Shown in pieces: positions 22,661 to 33,654 of a DNA stretch of 64,000 nt. Source of the stretch: Saccopteryx bilineata. Taxonomy: Eukaryota > Chordata > Mammalia > Chiroptera > Emballonuridae. The stretch lies in the NCBI RefSeq assembly GCF_036850765.1, contig NC_089490.1, positions 275,046,482 through 275,110,481 on the forward strand. Direction: 5' to 3'. The notes under the pieces were generated by a model. That model was not told where the DNA came from and searched no databases. It worked only from the letters and a program-made list of their open reading frames with translations. Each line of letters opens with the position of its first letter. The stretch's first letter is position 1. The translations under genes were made by a program, and so were the position numbers.

Positions 22661-24750
22661 CACTAAATATCCAAGGAGTTTGCATTCTTACCTCCTTTCA
22701 GTCTTTCCATAATTGATTTATTAATTTCATTGTGGCCAGAGAACATCTTTGGGAGAACTTGAGGATTTTTTTTTCCCAATTGATTGACACTTGCTTTATA
22801 GCTCAGAGTATGATCTATCTTGGTAAATGTATCCTGTGCATATGAAAAGAACATGCATTCTGCTATTGTTGGATGGAGTGGTCTATAAATGCCAACTAGG
22901 TAAAATTGGTTGATAGTTTTGTTCAAATCATCTTTATTTTAACTGTTGCTATGTCTATGTGTTATATCAATTATTAAGAGAAGTCTATTAAAATTTCTGA
23001 CTATAATTGTAGATTTTCCCATTTTTCTTATAGTTGTATCAGTTTTTTCTTTCATGTCTTTTGAAGCCCCATTATTACATGCATAAACATTTAACACTGA
23101 CATGGTATCTTGCTTAACTGACCCTTTTATCTTTCTGAAATGACTTTCTTTATACCTTGTAACATTCTTTAGTCTAAAATCTACTTTGTGTGATATTAAT
23201 GTAGCTACTCCATGTTTTTTTAGATTGGTATTAATGTTGTATACATTTTTCCAACTTTTTTACTTTAAACCCATTTGTGTCTTTTTATTTAAAGCATTTC
23301 TTATGAACAGCATGTATGTGAGTGTTGCTTTTTAAACCCAGACTGTTTTTAATTCAAATGTTTATGCCATTTGTATTTGATAATATTATTAATACATTTT
23401 GGTTTAGTTTAAATATGTTATCTTGCTATTTGTTTTCTATTTCTCCCATCTGTTCTTTGTTCTGTTTCTATTCTATTTCTGTCATGTTCTGAATTAATAA
23501 TTATTTTTTTGATTCCATTATACATGTATTTTGTATTAGCTCTAACTAATCAGGTTAGTAGTATGCATCTTTAACTCATCATGAATTTCTTGATGAATTG
23601 GTGTTCTGCTATGTCATGTATCAGGCAAGAACCTGCAAAACCCTCCCCTGCCGTTCAGTCATCATGCTGTTATTAATGCACACTTTACTTTTATGTGGTA
23701 CAAAGCCCACACTGCATTGTTATTTTTCTTGTTTCTTTTTTGTGACAGAGACAGAGAGAGACAGAAAGAGTGATAGATAGCGATAGACAGACAGGAATGG
23801 AGAGAGATGAGAAACATCAATTCTTCGTTGCAGTTCCTTAGTTGTTCGTTGATTGCTTTCTCATATGTGCCTTGACCAGGGGACTACAGCAGACCGAGTG
23901 ACCCCTTGCTCAAGCCAGCAACCTTGGGTCCAAGCTGGTGAGCCTTGCTCAAATCAGATGAGCCCACGTTCAAGCTGGCAACCTCGGGGTTTCAAACCTG
24001 GATCTTCCGTGTCCCAGTCAGATGCTCTATCCACTGCACCACCACCTAGTCAGGCTTTCTTGTTCTTTTATAACAAGAAGTCTTTTATGAGTATTAAAAT
24101 AATAAGACAAAATGTACTCTACATTTACCCTGGAAGTTACTGTTTTTGTTGCTCTTTTTTTCTTTGTGTAGCTCCATATTTCTATCTGGCATCCTTTTTT
24201 GTTCTTCCTAAAGGAATTTGTTGAACATTTCTTGTAGTGCATGTTTGCTTGTCATGAACTCTCAGCTTTCTACATATCAACAAGCTTTCCCTTATTTATA
24301 AAGTAGATTTTATAAGGTAAAGAATTCTTGGTGGCTAGCTATTTTTTTTAAAAAAAATTTTAGTCTCATCAGGATACTCTGCTATCTTCTTTCTTGCATT
24401 GTTTCTGGTGAGAAATCTACTGTTACCTTATTCATTGTCCTCTTTATTTATTGTGTCTTATTTCACCTTTGATTTCCTCTAGGATGTTTCATGGATCCCT
24501 GGTTTTGAGCAACTAAATCATGGTGTCTCTTTGTGTGGTTGGCTTCATGGTTCTTGTGCATGAGATTCAGTGAGCTTCCTGAATCTATAAGCTTATAGGT
24601 TTCATCAAGTTTTGAAAACTTTTAGATATTATTCTGTCAAAACTTTTTTCTGGCTAGCCCTCCTGCTGTCCTGTGGAAGACCAGTCACATAGGCAGTGAG
24701 GTGTTTGGGCTTGGCTGGAAGATGACACCATTCATTCCCAGCTCTCAGTG
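22661..24750 (-). mobile_element. old LINE-1 fragment, antisense
   Basis: Antisense L1, interrupted by a type B SINE at 23734-24055. At 22663-22926 the minus strand reads decayed ORF2 endonuclease sequence, including a TKIDH motif (SKIDH in the consensus) preceded by a block like IYRPLHPTIAE. Sequence to about 23590 continues upstream through ORF2, and 24056-24750 looks like upstream/ORF1 sequence of an old L1. The right edge is uncertain. Confidence 0.7.
23734..24055 (-). mobile_element. tRNA-derived SINE, type B, antisense
   Basis: Complement of a type B copy. A gacagagacagag tract near the left end is followed by 'ggaatggagagagatgagaa' and caagctggtgagcc-type body units. The tRNA-like head complement ends at tagtcaggc. 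The duplication tttcttgtt lies at 23725-23733 and 24056-24064. Confidence 0.92.
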
Positions 24751-24759
24751 AGCTCCAAG

Positions 24760-25110
24760 CACTGCTCCCTAGATCCTTCAGGGTGATCTTTTCTCTGGTC
24801 TTAGGTCAGGTAGTCTCTTCACCTGTCTGTACAAGTGTATTCTCTATGAACCTTTCCCATAAAAATTGAACACAGATTCTCCCTATCCATTTCTGTTCCC
24901 CGCATGCTTTATTATTTTTCATAACACTTATTACCTTCTAATATAATGAGCTCTACAATGGTAGGAATTTGAGTCTGCTTTATTCACTGCTGCCTGTATC
25001 CCCAGCATCTAGGACAATGCCACACACACAGTAGATGGTCAATAAGTATGTATGGAATAAAAAAATAAGTGATTGAATGTTTGAATGAATTGTTGAATAA
25101 ACACATGACT
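24760..25110 (+). repeat. L2 LINE 3' end, part 2
   Basis: Clear L2 3' terminus: tttttcataacacttattacc, then gtatccccagcatctaggac, then cagtagatggtcaataagta and gaatgaattgttgaataaa. It lies after the antisense L1 and probably continues the L2 piece at 22290-22660, so the L1 inserted into an L2. Confidence 0.7.
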
Positions 25111-26403
25111 TGAGTGAGCAGTTGAATGAATAGATTGAAGAATAAATACACCATTCCAGGAAGGCTAGGCATATTTCTTTCCATATCAATAAAAATGGAT
25201 TATGTTTCAGTAAACCAACGCTCTGATTTCATTTTTACTAAACCAGTGCTGTCAGTGGGTTCTGTATGTATGTGCAGAATCTGTCATAGCCTTAATCCTG
25301 GAACCAAACAGAAATTATAGGAGAGATGTGGGACCCCCTGGGGTATACAAATAGGTGAATGAGAAGCAATTGCTTTACAAGGCGAAGCTTAGAGGCTTCA
25401 GGTAGAACCAACTGAGCTCAAAAGGCACTTACAGAAGGGTAATATTATAAACAAATGCAAAGCAGATGAACAATAAGACAAAACAGGCACAAGGTAGACT
25501 GGAAAATGAGGAGGAGTTAAAATGACAGGGACAAATTCAGGCCCAAGAAAAAACTGGGAGTAAGGTTTGAAAACAGGAGGGAATACAGAAGGATGCAAGC
25601 ACAACCCAGCACTCAAATTCGGTTGGATAGTGAACTCTTTCCAGATGCCTTTCATCTTGGACACCAAGGACCTCTGTTCATCACTCCTGGCTTTTTTCAC
25701 ATTGTCTCCCTTGGTTTCCATAGGAACATTTATGCTCAGGCTATGAGGCCTCAGTTTGAATTTAGAAAATAAGAGTATTCCACGATCAGGGCCAACATGT
25801 TCCTCCAGCTTCAATGGCATTTTGGAAGAGAACACCAGGTACCTTTTCCAGGCTTGATGGTTAATGTAGTAAATTATTTGCATGTAATATAATTGAGAAA
25901 CAGAATTCCTGGGCCTTCCTGGGTCTGGTGTCAAGCACATCCTACAAAGCTATCACAAATTTGGCAACAAAAATCGCTAAACATCAATCATAATTTACAA
26001 AGTAAAATTCAGAAATACCAGCAGCTTTGGAACAGTTTTCAAAATATGAATATTTTCCAACCCAAAATAAAAAAGGTTTTTAAAATGATTGCATAGCAAG
26101 GGCAATTTCTGAAACTTTTATTACATTGTATATATGAAATCTAACCGAAAGGCAAGAACTGCCAACATCCTTTATAGAAGAAAGAGTTTTGAAATGAGAA
26201 TCAATTTTTAGTGCATTCTTCAAGATGGATACTCATTTATTAGTCCAAATAATTTTCTAAACTTTCAAAACAGATGTGAAAATTGTCAGTTATTAAACCT
26301 GAATCTGATGTAAAATTCAAAATAGACTTCAGGTATTTCAATATAATGCCATTTATTAATGAATACTAATGACCTTGGAGAATTTGGAAATCTCTCAAAA
26401 AAC
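25111..26403. other. unique intergenic sequence with one long unsupported frame
   Basis: No repeat recognised. A 180-codon frame runs 25940 to 25398 on the minus strand, the longest outside known repeats. Its translation has no recognisable domain, no signal peptide and no clear promoter or splice context. It is most likely chance. Confidence 0.3.
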
Positions 26404-26736
26404 ACATTTTTTTTTTTTTTTTTAGAGACAGAGAGTCAGAGAGAGGGATAGATAGGGACAGACAGACAGGAACGGAGAGAGATGAGAAACAACAATCATC
26501 AGTTTTTTGTTGTGGCATTTTAGTTGTTCATTGATTGCTTTTTCATATATGCCTTGACCATGGGGCTACAGCAGATGAAGTAACCCCTGTTCAAGCCAGC
26601 AACCTTGGGTCCAAGCTGGTGAGCTTTGCTCAAACCAGATGAGCCTGCGCTCAAGCTGGCGACCTCGGGGTCTCAAACCTGGCTCCTCTGCATCCCAGTT
26701 CGATGCTCTATCCACTGCGCCACTGCCTGGTCAGGC
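26404..26736 (-). mobile_element. tRNA-derived SINE, type B, antisense
   Basis: T tail at 26407-26424, then 'agagacagagagtcagagag', the ggaacggagagagatgag segment, caagctggcgacctcggggt and the head complement ccactgcctggtcaggc at about 26736. The flanks aaaaacacattttt and aaaaccacaaattttt suggest an imperfect target-site duplication. Confidence 0.92.
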
Positions 26737-28280
26737 CTAAAACCACAAATTTTTAACTTTCAAAAAGAAACTCTGAATACTTTGATCCAGATTTTCTCAG
26801 CAATCTGGAGCCTCCAACTGGCCATATGTATTTATGGCTGTTTGTAAGGCATCATGATTCTGGGACAGTGGGCATACGCTACTGCATTCCAGAACTAGTA
26901 AAAACTGCATCCACAGCATCTTCCTGAATGTGTTTTAAACAGAAGATGATTTAGCCACTTGCAGGTAGAAAACCCATACCATGGCCAGCAGTAGCATGGT
27001 TTCTCTGCACCCCAACCATTTGCTCAGGGAACTCTTACAGTCTCATATACCTTGGCAGCAGTAGGACACTCCAGAGAATGTCATTGAGGGGAACATTTTG
27101 GTGCCTCAGAGCCATCCTGCAGTAGAGGATGCAGAACTGGTAGAATTTGGGGGCACTGACGCCCATTCCATCTTCATCTCTTTTCCTTTCTTGTGAAAGT
27201 TCATCCCAGAAAAATCTCAAATCACCAAATGGACACATAGGACATATGTTTACTATTTGTCATTTCTCACTGTTCATGCTGAAATGTGGGTTCCTCACAC
27301 TTATCATAGAATAGGCTGTGGAACCCAACTGTATTAGTTGGGAACACACTTGACATTGCAATTCTATTGAAGTTGCAATGACTGACATGGCATTAAAATT
27401 ATAAACACACAATTTGCTTGCCTGGCGTAGTGAAGAGTGAAGGAAAGAAGGAAGAGTTACCAAACTTGCTAATGAGATTTGATAATTTACATAATTAACT
27501 GTAATGGAATTTAAAAAGTGACAGCTACTTGCTTCATGCTGGGATGACTTCTAAGATATGAACATATAGATCCGCCCTCTCACAGATTTAGAAAAGGTGC
27601 AAAAGTGATGTTTTACAAATCCAATTACTGAAAACAGCAAATATCTCGATTAAAAAAAATAAAATGTTTACATCCACCTCTTTCCAAAGGAAATGCAGGC
27701 AGTTTATAAACACACAGTTGGATAGCAAGGTAGGAACACAGTGATTAGAAATAAAAAGTGTGGCTTTAACATCAGTACTTGTCAGTAGCATCTCAGAGTT
27801 GCCAAGGGCCATACCCACCCTTGCCTTCCCAGCCGGTGATGCACCTGCAGGCTAGATGCTTTCCGAGCAGAGGAGGCCACACCCATAGCTTTTTAGAGTA
27901 GAGGAGGGACTGGGAGCTGATCTGCTGCTGGCTCAGAGCAGATGTGTAGACAAGGGAGAGATCTGCACCGTGCATTCACTTCTCTCAGCTCATCTTGTCT
28001 CCAATCCAGCGCCTCTTGTCCTTTTCAGAATTGAAAATAAAAATCCAAACCTCGTTGTTGTTCAAAAGGGATTTTATTCTTTTCTACAGAGCAACATGGA
28101 CTTAGAGGTGGCACTGTTTTACTTAGATCAGCTTCAGGACTCCTTTTTTGCAGACCAGAGAGCACTTACCTGTGGGCAGGTGTCCCTCACATGCACAGTA
28201 GGTGCATGTCAGAAAAGTCATGCCACCACAGTTGAGTCATTTTCTTCAATAACCAGACAAGTTCACTATTTAAAGAAACT
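26737..28280. other. unique intergenic sequence
   Basis: No gene or repeat family recognised. Open frames such as 27970-28401 (+) run into the adjacent hAT element and are not credible genes. Confidence 0.4.
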
Positions 28281-28288
28281 AACTAATG

Positions 28289-28585
28289 CAGTGGTCCCCA
28301 ACCCCGGGGTCGCAGACCGGTACTGGTCCCTGGGCCTTTTGGTACCGGTCCGCAGAGAAAGAATAAATAACTTACATTATTTCTGTTTTATTTATATTTA
28401 AGTCTGAATGATGTTTTATTTTTAAAAAATGACCAGATTCCCTCTGTTATATTTGTCTAAGACTCACTCTTGACGCTTGTCTCGGTCACGTGATACATTT
28501 ATCTGTCCCACCCTAAAGGCCGGTCAGTGAAAATATTTTCTGACATTAAACCGGTCCATGGCCCAAAAAAGGTTGGGGACCACTG
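28289..28585 (+). mobile_element. non-autonomous hAT transposon, uninterrupted
   Basis: A 297-bp element with perfect 15-bp terminal inverted repeats, CAGTGGTCCCCAACC at 28289-28303 and its complement at 28571-28585. An exact 8-bp duplication aactaatg lies at 28281-28288 and 28586-28593. The inner ends contain further inverted phrases around gaccggt/accggtc. It has no coding capacity. By eye it is about nine-tenths identical to the copy at 18979-19712 and shows the empty site of the SINE there. Confidence 0.95.
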
Positions 28586-28593
28586 AACTAATG

Positions 28594-28769
28594 GATATTC
28601 TTGCAAAGTGGGAAATTCCTGGTTTTTCTGTTTTTGACATTTGATTTTTTTCTATCACATTTGCATATATCAGAAAGTATTCCAGCTGTTAAAATGATTC
28701 AGAGTTAAAATGAGTAAAAATAGAAAATTTACCTTTCAATTTAACCTTAACTTCCTCTTCCTCAACTAG
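28594..28769. other. short spacer, no feature seen
   Basis: AT-rich sequence between the hAT element and a probable LTR. Confidence 0.4.
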
Positions 28770-29310
28770 TCAAGAGATATTTGAGACCCGAAGGCATGAG
28801 TGACCAGGAGGAGCGCTTCTCTGCCTGGCACGGCGGAGACGGAGAGCTGCGGTGGAGGAAATTGGTCGCTTTTTTTTTTTTTTTTTTTTTTTGCAGGGGG
28901 CCATGCAAAGAGAATGGGAAGCTGTCACCTAAAAACTCGAACTCCGTGATGGCCTGTAATCATGGAGTTTTATAGAAAAAAAAATCACTAGTAATTGTAA
29001 GGGGTCATGGGTTGTGCTGATTGGGTAAATTTTATGAAAGTTTCAGCAATCTTTTGGATCTGATTTATTTGGTTCCTCGTGGCATCCTGTCAAGAGTCTT
29101 TGTAACTGTGGCCAGGTGGTCCTTCACAAGACCTCTCGGGACTGTGAGTCAGTGATGTTATCTTAAGAGTGGGAGAAAAAGCAGAGCTTTGCATCCTGTA
29201 CTTACCAGCTGCACTATTCTATTATCTGAAGTAAAGTGTGCCTTTGTACAGTATTCTCACCTGCAACTTGCTTTACAGACAGGCCTCCGGGCCCCAGGAC
29301 ATGGTTACAC
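28770..29310 (-). mobile_element. probable solo LTR of an endogenous retrovirus, antisense
   Basis: On the minus strand the order fits an LTR: a caatcagcac CCAAT-like box (about 29015-29025), a ctataaaact TATA-like box (about 28968-28977), then about 70 bp to 'ggccccctgca' followed by an A run where the poly-A signal would sit. A short GC-rich U5-like part follows. The A run (plus-strand T run at 28869-28892) is unusually long. No internal retroviral genes adjoin it. Ends and target-site duplication are not determined. Confidence 0.5.
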
Positions 29311-30045
29311 TGCAGTGCAACTATGCCTCTTAAGAGAAATAAATTAAATTTTTTTAACTAAAAGCCAAATTGTAGTACATCTATTCTGTTAATTGTAGTA
29401 CATCTATACTGTTTTCAAAACTGGACTTTTATTTTATTCTGCTCAAAACTAATCTATCGGGTTTCCAGCCAACTGATTTGGTTGCTTTTCAAACGACTGT
29501 CAAATGTCAAATCATTGTTCTGTCTCTGAATTTACATCCCTCCAAAACCTGCGTCATCTGGATACTAAACAGGTGTGTCTTCTGCCTTCATCCAAATCCC
29601 TGCAAAGCAAAGCCACGGCTGCTTGTTCTGGGGAGACTGAGCCCAGGAGAGCACCCCACGTGGAGAACTCCATCAATATTTGGTGATGGCAGTGAATCAG
29701 CAGTTTTGGGTTTAGCTAGTTTCTTGGGTTATCCAACACTGTCCTTAAGGCCCTGGTGCCGCAAAATGTTCCAGGCCCATCCACACTCTGGCGACCCCAC
29801 CAGGCCTACGGGGGAGTTGCAAGTAATGGCGATTTCTGAAAACACCTGGGTCTTTTTCTCTTTGTTTTCTACTCAGAGCTGTGCTAAAAATTAGCCTCTC
29901 TCACGCCTATATTACTAAGCTTCTAACAAAAATTAAATAGTACTGTGAAAAAATAATAATTATAAATAAAATGATTTCTCCTTTGAAAGAAAACAAAGCA
30001 GCAATGTCAACCATAAAAAATATCTGAAGAAAACTGAGCATTTTA
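29311..30045. other. unassigned sequence
   Basis: No recognised repeat or gene. The open frame at 29478-29894 (+) has no domain. The stretch ends with (TTAG)n-like sequence at the edge of the next SINE. Confidence 0.3.
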
Positions 30046-30417
30046 TTTAGTTAGTTAGTTAGTTGTATTTTTCTGAAGTGAGAAGTGAGAGGCAGCAAAC
30101 AGACTCCCACATGTGCCCAACTGGGATCTACCTGGCAAGCGCACCAGGGGGTGATGCTCTGCCCATCTGGGGCCATTCTAGCACCTGAGGTGGAAGCCAT
30201 GGAGCCGTCCTCAGCACCTGGGCCAACTTTGCTCCCATGGAGCCTTGGCTGAGGGAGGGGAAGAGAAAGATAGAGAGAAAGGAGATGGGGAAAGGTGGAA
30301 AAGCAGGTGGGTGCTTCTCCTGTGTGCTCTGGCCAGGAATCAAATCCAGGACTTCCACACACCAGGCCGATGCTCTACCACTGAGCTAACTGGCCAGTGA
30401 GCTAACTACCACTGGGC
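30046..30417 (-). mobile_element. tRNA-derived SINE, type A, antisense
   Basis: Complement of type A: a tail with (TTAG)n at 30046-30065, then tgtatttttctgaagtgaga, the body, and the head complement ending actggccag. A short extra 'tgagctaactaccactgggc' follows the head, resembling a partial repeat of the head complement ctctaccactgagctaac. The flanks aaactgagcatttta and aaactgtgagcatttta are a near-identical target-site duplication. Confidence 0.9.
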
Positions 30418-31138
30418 AAAACTGTGAGCATTTTAGCTTCCTTTTATGACTTAAATATATAATTATTAAATTGAAGGGTAGAGGCAGTTGCCTTTATCTA
30501 TAAAGTTGGATTTTAAATAAAACTTCATCCCATAATAAATTTAATTTCTCTTGAGGGAGAAATCTTTATAGCTTCCCCAGTCCACAAATGCATTGAGTAA
30601 TTTCTGCAGCTGGTAACCTGGTGGCCTTTGCTCCTGGTGGCCAGAGCTGACATCCGATTCACAAACCACATTGTCTATGGCCCAGGAGATGTAACTAGCC
30701 CAGCCCAACCTCCTCACTCAGCAGACTTCCACCAGGATGCACCCTGCTGGTCCTTGGTGGTCTCCTTTATGGCCACACTTCCCTTGAGGATGCCCTGCTT
30801 AACCCAAGGGCACCTTTCAAGCATTCATTGGCATTTAGAACAAAAAAAAAACTCCACGAAGATTGCTCTTTTTCTATTGTTTCTGCCACCAGAGGACAGC
30901 TCCTGGACATCTTCCATCCTTCCCAGGTGGCTTCCCTAACGTAAAGTTGTTCCCAGGCTTTCAAAGAAGAACTTCAGAAAATGCAAAAGGACTCTAGCAG
31001 GTCAGAGACACAGAGCAGACATGAAACAACCTGGTTATTTTGTCAACCAGTGTATTTTAAGAAAATATTTATTTAATTATTATTCCTGTGAGCATTTGCA
31101 GAGAAATAGAAAGAAAGCCATATCAGAAAAATAAGTGT
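30418..31138. other. unique intergenic sequence
   Basis: No repeat or gene recognised. The open frame at 30628-30939 (+) lacks domains. Confidence 0.35.
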
Positions 31139-31541
31139 GCCCTGGCCGGTTGGCTCAGCGGTAGAGCGTCGGCCTGGCGTGCGGGGGACCCGGGTTTGAT
31201 TCCCGGCCAGGGCACATAGGAGAAGCGCCCATTTGCTTCTCCACCCCTCCACCCCTCCTTCCTCTCTGTCTCTCTCTTCCCCTCCCGCAGCCAAGGCTCC
31301 ATTGGAGCAAAGATGGCCTGGGCGCTGGGGATGGCTCCTTGGCCTCTGCCCCAGGCACTAGAGTGGCTCTGGTCGCGGCAGAGCGACGCCCCGGAGGGGC
31401 AGAGCATTGCCCCCTGGTGGACAGAGCGTTGTCCCTGGTGGGCGTGCCGGGTGGATCCCGGTCGGGCGCATGTGGGAGTCTGTCTGTCTCTCCCTGTTTC
31501 CAGCTTCAGAAAAATACAAGAAAAAAAAAAAAAAAAAAAAA
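31139..31541 (+). mobile_element. tRNA-derived SINE, type A, young, sense
   Basis: A well-preserved copy starting gccctggccggttggctcag, with box A tggctcagcggtag (31151-31164) and box-B-like ggtttgattcc (31193-31203). The body carries 'gaggggcagagcattgcccc' and similar units. The tail is A-rich (31518-31541). CpG sites are frequent. Short flanks around aagtg may be the duplication. Long overlapping open frames on both strands come from its GC-rich body. Confidence 0.94.
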
Positions 31542-33413
31542 AGAAGTGAGAAATTTCTTTTTCAAAGTTTCTGTATAAAAAGAATGGTAGCTTGACATTT
31601 GAGTGTTTTGAATTAGTAAAATGCAAACACTGGGTAGAACCTGCACTTGTAAATTGCCGTAATAAATTACCACTGATCCAGCAGTTTAAAACAGTATGCA
31701 CCTGCCATGTTATAATTCTGTAGGCCTGAAGCTTAGCTGGGCTTGTAAAAGGAGGAGCATAAAGTCAGTCATGATCATTTCCTCAGAACTAAGGCAGGTG
31801 CAGCAGAGAAAACAGAGCAAATGCTGGAGGACACCTTGCAGGAGGTGCCAAGGCAGGAGGACCTAAGGGATAGGAACCTGGTCGTGTCCCAGGTCGGTCA
31901 GGTGTGACTAAAGTAGGTGAGGGTGGCACATTGAAAAATGGAATTAGAATGCTTGGAAGAATTCACAAAGCTATCCCCGGGAAATGCCAGTGAATTCCAA
32001 ACATGAACAACAGTCCTCAATTCACAGGCGAGTCTGAAACTAACACAACAATGGGTTTTTCAGTGCTTCTGTTGCTCCATGAACTTATCTGTTTGAGCAT
32101 ATACAGTCTGCCTCCAAGCTATTTGTCATTTAGATCCTTTTGAGAGTTAGGTTAAAATTTGTCTTTCTGTTATCTATGTTCACAGCATTTACGGTTTGGA
32201 GAAATGGAATTCTTTGGAAGTTAATAACAACAGGTAAGTTCCAAAGCCAGGAGGTTCTGAATTGCATGGGAGTTCCTCAGCAAATTTCTGTCATTTTGTG
32301 CAGAGAAGAATTCACGTATGTTGTAAGACCCCTTTTAAGACCTTAAATGTTGTTGAGGGAGCCAATAGCCACAGGCCCTCTTTCTCCTGAGCCATCAAAG
32401 AAACCCTTGGCAAAAGTGCTAGTGTCCTGTGGTGTCAGCCCACCTCTCTCTCCCAACTAAATTATTTGAGAGGTAGGTGGGAGAAGAAATACAGGACAGA
32501 AAATCACGTATTACATTTCTGGGCTGTTTCGATTTCTGTCATTGCCGTAACTAATCAGGCCAGATCCAGCATCATACAATAACACACATCTGTCATTTCA
32601 CAATTCGGAAGATCTGAAGTCTGCCTTGGGTCTCACTGGGTTAGAATTAAGATGTTGGCAGCTTGCTTTCCTTGCTGGAGGTTCCAGGGGAGAATCCATT
32701 TCCCTGTCTTTTCCAGCTTCTAAGAGCTTGCTAAATTCAGAATGTCAGAAGAATTCAGGTTTGTCCAACTGAGGTCCCCTTTCTCCTGCCTGCTGACAGC
32801 TGGGGGCCACTCCCAGCATCCCCAAGCTATCAGTACTCCCTGGGGAAGGCCCATCTGCTCCCTTCGCAAAACGCTCAGGTTGCATCTTTCTGATTCTCCG
32901 TTTTTGAAGGTTTCTGTCATTAGATCACATCCACTCATCTAGTCCACGATCATCTCCCCATTTTAAGACCCCTTGTCTTAATCTCCTCTGTGAAGTTTCT
33001 TTTTGCCAATTAAAGTAACATATTCTCAGGTTTCTGGAACTAGCATTATACTCCTTATTTTGCTAGAAACTTTAACAAGTAAGATTGAAAGGCTAATATT
33101 TATACTGCATACTAGAAGCAAATAATTGTATATTAATTGAAAATATTTTTACATATCTAATTTATCTCTTAAAGATCTTAAGTAGTTGAGTTATTAGAAT
33201 TTGGTTAAATTATTAAAATTAAACTGTGTTAAAATATATTAGAGAATCCATACTTCTAATTCCAACTGACCTTACTATTCACTCACAAAAGATGAGTTGA
33301 AAGCTGCCATATACTAGTGTATTCCAGAGGTCTGGCTGTTAGCCTACAGCATATCTAGGCTCAGTTTAACTCTGTTTCTTAATAATTTCTACTAATGGGT
33401 GCTAGTATTATTC
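31542..33413. other. unique sequence with old unassigned interspersed repeats
   Basis: Two stretches look like remnants of one widespread old mammalian repeat that I cannot name with confidence. One is at about 31650-31770 (gccgtaataaattaccac, then ttctgtaggcctgaagc). The other is at about 32520-33060 (gccgtaactaatcagg, then atttcacaattcggaagatc and a 'ggtctcactgggttag' phrase). The rest is AT-rich unique sequence. No gene is seen. Confidence 0.4.
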
Positions 33414-33654
33414 TTAATCTCTTCTTTCTTCTTAATTTTTTTTATTTAATTAATTGTGTTTATGTAGATTCTAGGGTCACCCCAAATGCATCCCCCCTCC
33501 CCCATCTTCCCCTCAACATCTCCTCTCCCCCCCTCCCCATATCACCCTCCCCCCTTCCCTTCAGATTCATCTCATCCTATCATCCCCTTTCCCTCTGTCC
33601 TCTTTTCCTCTGGTCCCTTTGATCCCTCCTCTGTCTCAATTCCATTCCTCAGTT

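Noticed and set aside
25398..25940. 180-codon open frame on the minus strand
   Set aside because: No recognisable domain, signal or splice context, and hydrophobic runs come from T-rich codons. Conservation would be needed to support it.
31123..31701. 192-codon minus frame and overlapping frames at 31.1-31.6 kb
   Set aside because: They lie across a type A SINE whose GC-rich body is open in several frames on both strands.
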